64,000 nt of DNA. Source: Pseudoteredinibacter isoporae. Lineage in GTDB: Bacteria; Pseudomonadota; Gammaproteobacteria; Pseudomonadales; Cellvibrionaceae. The notes beneath the pieces are model-generated. The model searched no databases and was not told where the DNA came from. It saw only the letters and a program-made list of their open reading frames with translations. Positions 30,463-37,427 of this stretch are shown in pieces. Where the stretch lies: NCBI RefSeq assembly GCF_011602085.1, contig NZ_JAAONY010000002.1, positions 496,001 through 560,000 of the forward strand, given 5' to 3'. Made by a program: the position numbers and the translations under genes. Position 1 is the first letter of the stretch. Each line of letters starts with the position of its first letter.

Positions 30463-31116
30463 TCAAGAATGAATTGGTAAGCCTGCACTCCTCCATTCTG
30501 GAAAGCCTTCTTCCAGGCGGCGAACTTTGAACCCTTTCAAACGTAAAAACTCCACTGCCTCAAACGACAAAATACAATGCGGGCCTCGGCAGTAAGCCAC
30601 AATTTCCTGATCCGGGCTTAAATCCGCAAATCGTTGCTTCAACTCTTCAACGGTCAGATTAATCGCGGTGGGCAAATGTCCAGCTTGATATTCCATGGCA
30701 GGTCGAACATCAAGTACGATAACAGACCCTTCTTCAACCCTATTGAGCAGCTCGTTCCGGGACACCGGCTCCAGCTCATCTTTGCTCAGCAGATAATCCG
30801 AAATAAGCTCGTCCACTTGCTCAATATGATTTTCGGCAACGGTTTGAATGCTTTTCATCAGGGTTAATACGTCGCCGCCACTTAAACCATAAAACACGCG
30901 CTGGGCCTCTTTTCGGCTAATAAGCAGGCCGGTCCCCCTCAATTGCTGAAGGTGATGCGAAGTGTTGGCAACGCTCAATCCCGTTCGATTGGCTAGCTCT
31001 TCAACCGAGTACTCACATTGAGACAACAGCTCCAATATCTCCATTCGGTTGGGATTCGCCACTGCCTTGGCCACCGCAGCAAAGTGCTTAAAGAGCGTTT
31101 TTTTAAACTGTGTCAT
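30463..31116 (-). CDS. ArsR-family repressor fused to a rhodanese domain
   Basis: The protein has 217 residues. Residues 10-95 form an ArsR/SmtB winged helix (ANPNRMEILELLSQ; VEELANRTGLSVANTSHHLQ); residues 120-215 are a single rhodanese domain (VIVLDVRPAMEYQAGHLPTA). The active-site loop reads CRGPHC, with the catalytic Cys and a second Cys, as is usual for this fusion family. The rhodanese part probably senses persulfide or another sulfur species, or couples a thiol to repression. It is divergent from a methyltransferase with two matched palindromes between them. ArsR metal-site Cys pairs are not obvious in the HTH. Confidence 0.9.
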   Translation of the reverse strand: MTQFKKTLFKHFAAVAKAVANPNRMEILELLSQCEYSVEELANRTGLSVANTSHHLQQLRGTGLLISRKEAQRVFYGLSGGDVLTLMKSIQTVAENHIEQVDELISDYLLSKDELEPVSRNELLNRVEEGSVIVLDVRPAMEYQAGHLPTAINLTVEELKQRFADLSPDQEIVAYCRGPHCILSFEAVEFLRLKGFKVRRLEEGFPEWRSAGLPIHS

Positions 31117-31141
31117 GGGCCCGCCTTAAGATTTGCCCACA

Positions 31142-31169
31142 TTGTATTCAAATAACTTCTTGAATACAA
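31142..31169. promoter_or_regulatory. ArsR-type operator, site 1
   Basis: TTGTATTCAA and TTGAATACAA form a perfect 10-bp inverted repeat with an 8-nt spacer. It lies 26 bp upstream of the ArsR-rhodanese start. The second site has the same half-site and spacer; site centres are 43 bp apart, about four helical turns. Confidence 0.85.
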
Positions 31170-31186
31170 AAAGGGCACCCAGTATA

Positions 31187-31210
31187 GTATTCAAAGGATT
31201 ACTTGAATAC
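31187..31210. promoter_or_regulatory. ArsR-type operator, site 2
   Basis: GTATTCAA and TTGAATAC form a perfect 8-bp inverted repeat with an 8-nt spacer, ending 9 bp before the methyltransferase ATG. It matches site 1 in half-site and spacing. Its closeness to the start suggests direct repression of the methyltransferase. Confidence 0.85.
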
Positions 31211-31219
31211 GGAAACACT

Positions 31220-31795
31220 ATGAAGGTTCGTGACAGCGGCATGCCCGATGAAGGGTACTGGGCCGAGTTTTTTGATGCCGATAGCGCTATAAAACAGCTT
31301 ATCCCGGAGAAAACTCGCCAGGGAGACTGGCTGGAAGTCGGCTGTGGATATGGAACCTTCACCTTGCCCGCGGCGCGGTGGATTACCGGTACACTGTCTG
31401 CGGTGGACATCGATATGGATATGGTAGCCCGTACCAAACAGCTGGGGAGCGACGCTGGACTGGGAAATATTCATGTTGAACGGCGTGATGTGATTTCAGA
31501 GGGGGTTGGCCTTCCTCAAGGCAGTCAAGCAGGCGCTATGGTCTACAACCTTTTGCATCTGGAAGAACCTGTTAGCCTCCTTCGGAAGCTCCGCGACACC
31601 TTAAAACCCGGCGGTTATTTGTCCGTCATACACTGGCGCAGTGATATTCCCACACCCCGAGGCCCTGATCTAACCATTCGGCCAACGTCGGAACAATGTT
31701 CAGAGTGGATGTATCAAGCAGGCTTCCGCGAAGTCATAGCCATCGATATTACGCAATCCTGCCCCTATCATTTCGGATTACTGGCTGTAAATTAA
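31220..31795 (+). CDS. Class I SAM-dependent methyltransferase
   Basis: The ATG at 31220 follows GGAAACACT and gives 191 residues; the longer frame from 31133 would run through both operators. Motif I is LEVGCGYGTFTLPAA (residues 38-52), the acidic motif II is VDIDMDM, and the post-motif is AMVYNLLHLEEP, then LKPGGYLSVIHW. The substrate cannot be read from sequence. Divergence from an ArsR-rhodanese regulator suggests a thiol, sulfide or metalloid substrate, but this is inference. It is too short and lacks the Cys set of ArsM. Confidence 0.85.
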   Translation: MKVRDSGMPDEGYWAEFFDADSAIKQLIPEKTRQGDWLEVGCGYGTFTLPAARWITGTLSAVDIDMDMVARTKQLGSDAGLGNIHVERRDVISEGVGLPQGSQAGAMVYNLLHLEEPVSLLRKLRDTLKPGGYLSVIHWRSDIPTPRGPDLTIRPTSEQCSEWMYQAGFREVIAIDITQSCPYHFGLLAVN

Positions 31796-31798
31796 ACC

Positions 31799-31824
31799 GG
31801 GCAAACTGCCGCTTGCCCTCTTTC
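31799..31824 (+). terminator. Probable terminator of the methyltransferase gene
   Basis: GGGCAA and TTGCCC form a stem with an 8-nt loop followed by TCTTTC, starting four bases after the stop codon. The U tract is imperfect. Confidence 0.55.
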
Positions 31825-31844
31825 AAACGGCTTCCAAGCTGTGC

Positions 31845-32351
31845 TTAAAATGCCTTGCGATCCCGTGTCGTAAGCACATTGACTCCCGTAGCGCGCACCA
31901 GCTCTCGATGTAATTCGCCCCTTAATGGCAATCGCAACGACAGCAATTCCACCCAGTCTTTCCATAACACTGCCGCACTGGAAAGCACCTGCTTTTTTGC
32001 AAAGGCTCTCAGTGCTTTGTCAGAGATAGTCGTATTCGAAAGATAATCCAGCTGGAACGATGCGAGCAACCTCAAACCTGGATCATGCATTTCACTTCGC
32101 CCCCCGCTTTTTACTTCGTTCATATCGCCGCCGTCTTCCTCATCCGACAATACGCAGCGCAAACCAAAACCGACTTGATAACGATAAATTAATTGATCAC
32201 CCAGATTAGGGGCTCCGCTAAGACACTCAATTCGATCAACTCTTCGATAGAGATCGCATCGCTCAGCGCGATTCAAGGTCGTCAAATTGGTTTTCACATA
32301 GGCATCCAGCAGACAGGTTTCATAGAGCTGTAGTTCTTCGGTTTCACTCAT
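31845..32351 (-). CDS. SecB-like protein (tentative)
   Basis: The ATG at 32351 overlaps the stop of the upstream gene (ATGAGTGA), giving 168 residues. The centre (residues 45-110) has alternating beta strands, followed by ASFQLDYLSNTTISDKALRA and a WKDWVELLSLRLPL helix. This resembles the strand then FA-x-x-N ... WPYWRE ... RMGLP end of SecB-like proteins found outside the canonical export chaperone. The match is weak and the canonical WPYxRE is only partly kept. Coupling to an HTH gene recalls toxin-antitoxin-chaperone loci, though no toxin is seen. Confidence 0.45.
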   Translation of the reverse strand: MSETEELQLYETCLLDAYVKTNLTTLNRAERCDLYRRVDRIECLSGAPNLGDQLIYRYQVGFGLRCVLSDEEDGGDMNEVKSGGRSEMHDPGLRLLASFQLDYLSNTTISDKALRAFAKKQVLSSAAVLWKDWVELLSLRLPLRGELHRELVRATGVNVLTTRDRKAF

Positions 32352-32742
32352 GGCTGCCACCTACCACCTCCATCCATCGCGGGCGATTATTGTTTTTCCA
32401 TACTGTACGAAGCGTTTCTTCTCGCCAATTATTGCTTTGGGTTACCGCAGCCAGGGAGATATCGACACTGTCCTTCGCCTCTAGCCCTTCGATCTTTATG
32501 GCATGGGATCGCCTCGGCAGCTGAACGGAAAAAACAGGCTGTATATTAAGGGCTTTCGAAACCTTTTCGATATCATTCAATGTGAGATCTGGTTTCTCTT
32601 CCATCCATTTCAACAGCGGATCTGATGTTAGCTGAGCGGCGGCACTGCTACTTAATGTTGTCGCTGTCTTTCTGAACATCAGATATGACAAAAGCCCTAC
32701 GACACGATCACGCAGAGAGTCCTGCACTTCATTTACAATCAT
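32344..32742 (-). CDS. HTH (XRE-like) protein
   Basis: The start ATG at 32742 has AAGGAA five bases upstream and gives 132 residues; longer readings lack a ribosome-binding site and look non-coding. Residues about 20-65 resemble the end of a Cro/C1-type HTH (LTSDPLLKWMEEKPDLTLND, then IEKVSKALNIQPVFSV). The C-terminal half is unrecognised. It is translationally coupled to the SecB-like gene. The first HTH helices are diverged, so DNA binding is inferred. Confidence 0.6.
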   Translation of the reverse strand: MIVNEVQDSLRDRVVGLLSYLMFRKTATTLSSSAAAQLTSDPLLKWMEEKPDLTLNDIEKVSKALNIQPVFSVQLPRRSHAIKIEGLEAKDSVDISLAAVTQSNNWREETLRTVWKNNNRPRWMEVVGGSHE

Positions 32743-33660
32743 GAATTTCCTTAACAAGCTGGATAAAAAAGGGGCCGTCCTTGGCCAAGGGTGTGACCAC
32801 ATGCAGATTGATGTCCCGTGAGCAGAAAGCGTACGGCGAAGAAAACCTGGAGGAACCGTAACACTAAACCAACTCTGCAATGCAACACAGTTTCGCAGAC
32901 AGAGGACCACAACGACTCTGAACCTTTCCTTGTCACGTGCACTCATCGGCGGAGCAATTACCGGGGTAACGGTAACACCACTGACTGAACGTAAAAGCCT
33001 TCTCAACTCAAGATCACCAATGAATCGACAAGCTCTGACTCCATCAGAATCGTTGTGGCCAAAATGAACGTCCTGACTACACCTCGACAGCAACCGCTTC
33101 CAGGACGTTCGCTAATCGATGGCCGGGCAATCCATGGAGCGCATCGATTTCAAGCTTACCACTACCCTCTTTGGCAGATCGCCCTGCATGACCACAAGGC
33201 GAATAACGTCCATGGAATGTACCGGGTAAGCGCAGTTGAATTAGAGCAAACGCGGTGACTTGCCCCAAGTAATAATCTTTCATGGAAATGAATAAGTTTA
33301 GATGAGTGGTAGCAAGCACCGTCGAGCAGAACAGGATTGACTCCTGCCTGCATTAGCACTACCGTACCAATACCCCTGATGGAGATGACCGCTCATCAAA
33401 TTTCAGAAAAAAGTGCTAACACTTCAAAAATAAGCCACTCAAATGGCCATCAAAAGCAAGGTGATTGGTGAGCTGGTATTTTTACCAAAAAAAACAAGGG
33501 AATTTATTCTTTTTTCCCAAGATAATTCTTTAGCCATCACTGAAAAAGTTATTTTTTCCAGCTGAAGCGAGCCTTTCAGCTGATGATTTACTCTTTCCCT
33601 GCCCCAGTCATTTAAGTATATTCTCTCGCCACAACATCGAAGGAATCGGACTTACGCAGC
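32743..33660. other. Gene-poor stretch
   Basis: Short open frames on both strands here (for example 33055-33258 plus, 33077-33359 minus) lack ribosome-binding sites and family features. The right part (33400-33560) is AT-rich with runs such as TTTTTACCAAAAAAAACAAGG and could hold promoters. I see no RNA gene or mobile element. Confidence 0.45.
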
Positions 33661-34095
33661 ATGAGCAACGTTAACTTACAAAAGAATTCTTTTTTTCGGC
33701 GCAATATCATTGCGACCCGAATAATCGGTGCATGGTTAACTGCTATTTTGCTGCTGATACAAGTCACTGCATTGGCAGCCAACGGTTGCTCTCCAATCAG
33801 TAACAGCAGCCAGGAATCCAGCTATCTTTTTCCTGATTATGAATCAACAGATGGTTGCAGTGGGAGTGAGCACCATCCTGAAACTGACGAAAAAACACCG
33901 TCAATCAAGGAGTCCGGTTGCGATAGCTGCCTATGTACGGTCATGGAAGTTTCCTGCAGCACACTTCCAATTGCAGAATCCCTTCCGTCCATTGATGGCA
34001 GTTCAAACGGAAAAATACCTCACACCAATCGAGCCGTACCGCAAGCTTGGCTCAAAGGCCCTTTCCGCCCTCCTCTAAACGAATTATTGCGTTAG
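33661..34095 (+). CDS. Small exported or membrane-anchored Cys-rich protein
   Basis: This 144-residue protein has a membrane segment at about residues 20-42 (IIGAWLTAILLLIQVTALAA) that can act as a signal peptide. The rest is polar, with DGCSGSEHHPETDEK and CDSCLCTVMEVSC, and ends in LKGPFRPPL. Cys/His richness and a proline-rich end recall small metal-linked exported proteins of the DUF2946 type, but the resemblance is too weak to name it. It stands alone. Confidence 0.5.
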   Translation: MSNVNLQKNSFFRRNIIATRIIGAWLTAILLLIQVTALAANGCSPISNSSQESSYLFPDYESTDGCSGSEHHPETDEKTPSIKESGCDSCLCTVMEVSCSTLPIAESLPSIDGSSNGKIPHTNRAVPQAWLKGPFRPPLNELLR

Positions 34096-34381
34096 CGCCC
34101 GCACAATGCACCCTCGAATGTTCACCAACAAACGTCGACATTCGGGCAACAAAGTGCTGGCCCCAAAGGAGCAGTCATACACATATCTGCAGTGTTATTT
34201 GAAAACATATCTGCAGCGCTGCCCCTCACACACCGTTTGCATGCAAAACACGCAAGTATGGTAAAGCACATCCATCGAAGGCAAAGCCATAAACTTTCCT
34301 TCGACCGGTAAAGAGATTTAAGCAGTAAGTGGTCAAATCTGAATGATGCTGGCCACTTAGTGAGTTCCCCTGGAGGGTAAT

Positions 34382-34915
34382 ATGCCAAAGATTCACAAAA
34401 ACTTATGTCGTGCCGCCGCTCAATCTCTGTTCACAGCGATCGAAAGCCCGCGAGCCACACCACAAGATTTGGATCCCTTAAAACATCACGAGCAACTGTA
34501 TTTATCCAATCTTACTTTTGGACAACAAAAGTATTTGGTAGAAAAAGCCGATCAGTTCGTCAAAATCAGTCTTGATATAGAAGCGCTTCGCCAGAAGTTG
34601 TCGGAAGTCAAAAATATGGAGTCGTTGCGCGATCTGGAAGATACCTACCTATTGCTAGGCGCTCCCCTTTGCATGATGCGTCGATTGTTCGGCTTACACG
34701 CTGCGGAGTTTTCCCATCGCCGCAAACTATTGGGTATTGCCGGTTCCTCAAACGGCCGCCCCAGGCAATGCGGAGAAGACACCGAACACATCGTATGGAA
34801 GCTTTGGGTACAACATCAGGACCTGGATGAACGAGCAAGATTTCTGAAAATAGCCGAAGTCACTGATTTGGACCTGCATCAAATCTGGTCAGCCTTGAGA
34901 GAACACTTGAAATGA
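34382..34915 (+). CDS. DUF2857-like protein, paralogue 1
   Basis: The protein has 177 residues with a GGAGGGTAAT ribosome-binding site. The core LTFGQQKYLVEKADQFVKI (residues 43-61), LGAPLCMMRRLFGLHAAEF (about 92-110) and the GRP motif of the following loop resemble DUF2857 proteins, found mainly on integrative elements and thought to be regulators with an FlhC-like HTH. A paralogue lies at 49046-49642, identical at roughly 45% of positions by eye. It heads a coupled operon with an unknown gene, a CsrA paralogue and a redoxin. Confidence 0.65.
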   Translation: MPKIHKNLCRAAAQSLFTAIESPRATPQDLDPLKHHEQLYLSNLTFGQQKYLVEKADQFVKISLDIEALRQKLSEVKNMESLRDLEDTYLLLGAPLCMMRRLFGLHAAEFSHRRKLLGIAGSSNGRPRQCGEDTEHIVWKLWVQHQDLDERARFLKIAEVTDLDLHQIWSALREHLK

Positions 34916-35283
34916 TTGCACAACTTTTTCAGCGAGGCCTCTCAGAGCTGGCTCGCTACAGGGCAGAAACTCGTTCATCACGCAGGAAGAGTCAACCTTC
35001 CTCGCGTAAGTCAGAACGATTTCGGACATTGGCACGTTACAAAAACGGCGCCTGGCTGGATACCCCTGCTGTGACTCAGCCCTCTCAAACCGTACAAACC
35101 AAATTGTGGTTTCGAGATCGAGAGGATCAACATTTCGTTAAAATCCTGAACAGCCAACGTCCGGTTGATTTTCAGACCTATATCGAGCGAAAAGTGATGC
35201 CGACACTGGCCATGTTTTTACATGAATCCAAACACGCCGTTGTCGAGCATGGTTTCACCTGCTCTGCGGTCAGCAAACCCTAG
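34912..35283 (+). CDS. Hypothetical basic protein
   Basis: This 123-residue protein starts in an ATGA overlap with the preceding stop. The N-terminal third is Arg/Ser-rich (SSRRKSQPSSRKSERFR), suggesting nucleic-acid contact or disorder; the C-terminal part (FQTYIERKVMPTLAMFLHES) is helical. I recognise no family. Its position points to a joint role with the DUF2857-like and CsrA-like neighbours. Confidence 0.6.
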   Translation: MIAQLFQRGLSELARYRAETRSSRRKSQPSSRKSERFRTLARYKNGAWLDTPAVTQPSQTVQTKLWFRDREDQHFVKILNSQRPVDFQTYIERKVMPTLAMFLHESKHAVVEHGFTCSAVSKP

Positions 35284-35294
35284 AGGCAAATAAA

Positions 35295-35504
35295 ATGAGC
35301 ACTCTGGTACTAAAAAGGAAAGTTGGCCAAGGAATCGTTATCGATCAACAGGTAAAGGTCGAGGTCATTGGTATCGATAAGGGCAAGGTTCGCCTTGCCA
35401 TTCAGGCACCAAGCGGCATTCCTATCAGATCAAAACAAACTTCAGAATTATCCGAGAGGCGCATCACCATGCCCTCTCAACATAGACGGATTAAGAATTT
35501 ATGA
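35295..35504 (+). CDS. CsrA/RsmA-family paralogue
   Basis: The protein has 69 residues. LVLKRKVGQGIVI, VEVIGIDKGKVRLAIQAP and the following strand match CsrA, a dimeric mRNA-binding regulator of translation. The segment aligned to the key RNA-contact motif V-H-R-E-E of CsrA reads I-R-S-K-Q, so the Arg equivalent to R44 is replaced by Ser with an Arg one position earlier. The C-terminal tail is longer and basic (RRITMPSQHRRIKNL). It lies inside an operon, so it is an accessory paralogue rather than the core csrA, perhaps with different targets. Confidence 0.85.
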   Translation: MSTLVLKRKVGQGIVIDQQVKVEVIGIDKGKVRLAIQAPSGIPIRSKQTSELSERRITMPSQHRRIKNL

Positions 35505-36052
35505 GTATGCCCCATATATCAACGCCCACAGAGCCTCTAAAGGAAGGCCAGAGGCTACCTGAAATTTTTGTGTATAACGACAATGGAAGCCTGTTTTCCT
35601 TGTCTTCGCCGAATGCTGATTTGCGCTGGAGAATCATTCTTTTGCATCGAGGCAAGCGCTGCCAGGTTTGCAAGCTTTACCTGGAGCAATGGAGCAAACA
35701 CAGTGAAGCGTTGTCTGATCTTGGCATCGAACTGATCGCTGCCTCGGGTGACCCTAGAAAGCCGGAAGCCAGCAATGACGATGCGCTTCCTGGTGTGAAA
35801 TATGGATATGGCTTAAGCCGGAAGCACTTGAACGCCCTGGGGGCCTATACCTATCTCGACAGTAAAGCCAATCGCCTACAGCCAGAACCCGCCGTCATTT
35901 TGATTGACCAACACGGCGATGTGAAAATGAGCCATTATTCAAGTAGCCCGTTTCTGCAAGCGAATATCAACCTGCTCCTCTCAGGTATCCGCTGGCTCAA
36001 TCTGACAGAAGCCAAACAACAATCAGCATCTCTGGCTACTGCGGCAAACTAA
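35501..36052 (+). CDS. Peroxiredoxin/AhpC-TSA-like redoxin
   Basis: The protein has 183 residues and its start overlaps the CsrA stop (ATGA). It has the thioredoxin-fold order of AhpC/TSA-like proteins: LPEIFVYNDNGSLFSLSS, then WRIILLHRGKRCQVCKLYL with a C-x-x-C pair, LGIELIAASGD, and EPAVILIDQHGDVKM. The R-G-x-x-C-x-x-C context fits the peroxiredoxin-like family that reduces peroxides or thiols in the cytoplasm. No signal peptide. Confidence 0.8.
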   Translation: MSMPHISTPTEPLKEGQRLPEIFVYNDNGSLFSLSSPNADLRWRIILLHRGKRCQVCKLYLEQWSKHSEALSDLGIELIAASGDPRKPEASNDDALPGVKYGYGLSRKHLNALGAYTYLDSKANRLQPEPAVILIDQHGDVKMSHYSSSPFLQANINLLLSGIRWLNLTEAKQQSASLATAAN

Positions 36053-36066
36053 CCGCGAGATCCGAA

Positions 36067-36630
36067 TTATCGTTCCTCAAACGGAAAATGGATGTGTTCC
36101 TGCAGCTTTCGCTCGAACTCTCCGCTCTGATCTTTTGTATACCCCACCTCATGGCCCGCATAACAGCGGGCTGCAAACCACCAATCACCGCCAAGCTCAA
36201 AGTGGGTTCGCAATATTCGGGCCGAGTGAGACAGATTGCCAAGCGGACTGAGCAAAACGCCCGTATCAGATCGTGGTTGATAATGAACCCGCATTAAGCC
36301 GATACGAACACGGCGTGCGCTGTTTTCCAATTGGGTCAAAACATTTCGAGCGGCCACAATTGAACGGAACCGCACTGCCAATCCATTGATCATGATTACC
36401 CAGGGGCTGATCAGTGGCAGACGCTCCGAGCGCCTTAACTCCGATTCTCTTCCATCCAGAACCACGCTCATTACATACAACAGATCAAGTGGCACTCGAT
36501 GGGCCCGAGCCGCCAGTGAATAAACCATGGGAATTTTCTGAAAGAAAATATGGCGGGCACTTGAAGATCGAGCTATCTCTGACAACAGCAGTAAATTCAC
36601 AGTTGTTAGGGTGCCTTCCTGGGCTTTCAT
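36067..36630 (-). CDS. Lytic-transglycosylase-like (SLT) protein, active site altered
   Basis: This 187-residue protein has VPLDLLYVMSVVLDGRES, then a PWVIMINGLAVRFRSIVAAR segment, VRIGLMRVHYQ and GDWWFAARCYAG. This order matches SLT proteins of integrating conjugative elements (LLYA-x-x-x-QESG; PW-x-x-N; VGLMQVN; GDWW). The catalytic Glu of the E-S-G motif aligns with D-G, so peptidoglycan cleavage may be lost or reduced. No signal peptide is evident. It may be a remnant of a conjugative element. Confidence 0.6.
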   Translation of the reverse strand: MKAQEGTLTTVNLLLLSEIARSSSARHIFFQKIPMVYSLAARAHRVPLDLLYVMSVVLDGRESELRRSERLPLISPWVIMINGLAVRFRSIVAARNVLTQLENSARRVRIGLMRVHYQPRSDTGVLLSPLGNLSHSARILRTHFELGGDWWFAARCYAGHEVGYTKDQSGEFERKLQEHIHFPFEER

Positions 36631-36679
36631 AGCAAACTCTCAGTCCATTTACCAACAATCGCCTGCCCTGCTGACAAGA

Positions 36680-37357
36680 CTATAAGGAGAACGAAAACTT
36701 CAGTACTTCAGGTGACATGGAATGGTAATGCCGGATGCATTCGCAGCCCTCTTCACAGGGGAAAGTGGAAAGATCGGCGTGGTAGTCTGGATTTGAAGCC
36801 ATTGCCGCTTTTAGATACCTGAACGCACTGGCAGTAAGTGTTTTGTATTGAGGTATCGTTGATGGCAGGCCATCCAGCCGTACAGCCTTCAGGTGCTGAG
36901 GCAATTCCAACATACCTGCGATGCATCGAAGTAAGATGACAGCTTGCTCCCGCCCGAATCGGAATTCGCTCAACCACTGCACGGGAAGATGCGTCAGCCT
37001 TAAGTCGGATTGAATGTAACTCCATCGCTCCGGGTGAAAATGAGATAACCGCAGAGAACGTACCCACTGTTGTGACAAACAGTCCGCTGAAATTTCAAAT
37101 ACGACAGGACCACTCAAAGCATTCCGACAGCGTTCCCGATGAGGATCACTTAGGGACAAGGTGTTGTCATACCATAAACCCTGCCTTTTTTGGGCGACCA
37201 CTGAAGACCCTGTATCCCATAACTGTCTGGATACGATGGCACCACGATACAGAGATTGGACAGCTTGATTCACCGTTAATCTCAAATACAAAGTATCGAC
37301 ATGGATTCGTTCCAGTAATGACAATATCACTGCATCGGAAAATTCAAATTTGGACAT
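36680..37357 (-). CDS. Hypothetical protein
   Basis: This 225-residue soluble protein has no domain that I recognise. It contains GPVVFEISADCLSQQW near residue 85 and a Cys-rich end (FPCEEGCECIRHYHSM). It lies 70 bp after the cadherin-repeat gene on the same strand, beyond a hairpin, and 50 bp before the SLT-like gene, so the two may form one transcript. Confidence 0.55.
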   Translation of the reverse strand: MSKFEFSDAVILSLLERIHVDTLYLRLTVNQAVQSLYRGAIVSRQLWDTGSSVVAQKRQGLWYDNTLSLSDPHRERCRNALSGPVVFEISADCLSQQWVRSLRLSHFHPERWSYIQSDLRLTHLPVQWLSEFRFGREQAVILLRCIAGMLELPQHLKAVRLDGLPSTIPQYKTLTASAFRYLKAAMASNPDYHADLSTFPCEEGCECIRHYHSMSPEVLKFSFSL

Positions 37358-37375
37358 AGTACTTCTCAGATTCAG

Positions 37376-37397
37376 AAGCCCCTCTCAGGAGGGGCTT
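37376..37397 (-). terminator. Hairpin after the cadherin-repeat gene
   Basis: AAGCCCCTC-TCAG-GAGGGGCTT is a perfect 9-bp stem with a 4-nt loop, 31 bp downstream of the cadherin-gene stop. On the minus strand it is followed by only a weak T tract (CTGAATC), so termination may be partial. Confidence 0.65.
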
Positions 37398-37427
37398 TGA
37401 AAACTGTGAACAGTGAACGTTGTCAAA

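Noticed and set aside
31133-31219. Longer start of the methyltransferase
   Set aside because: It would place both operators inside coding sequence and has no ribosome-binding site; 31220 is better.
31220-31795. Arsenite methyltransferase ArsM
   Set aside because: Length and Cys pattern do not fit; the ArsR neighbour alone is not enough.
33055-33359. Overlapping short frames on both strands
   Set aside because: No ribosome-binding site or recognisable motif; composition looks non-coding.
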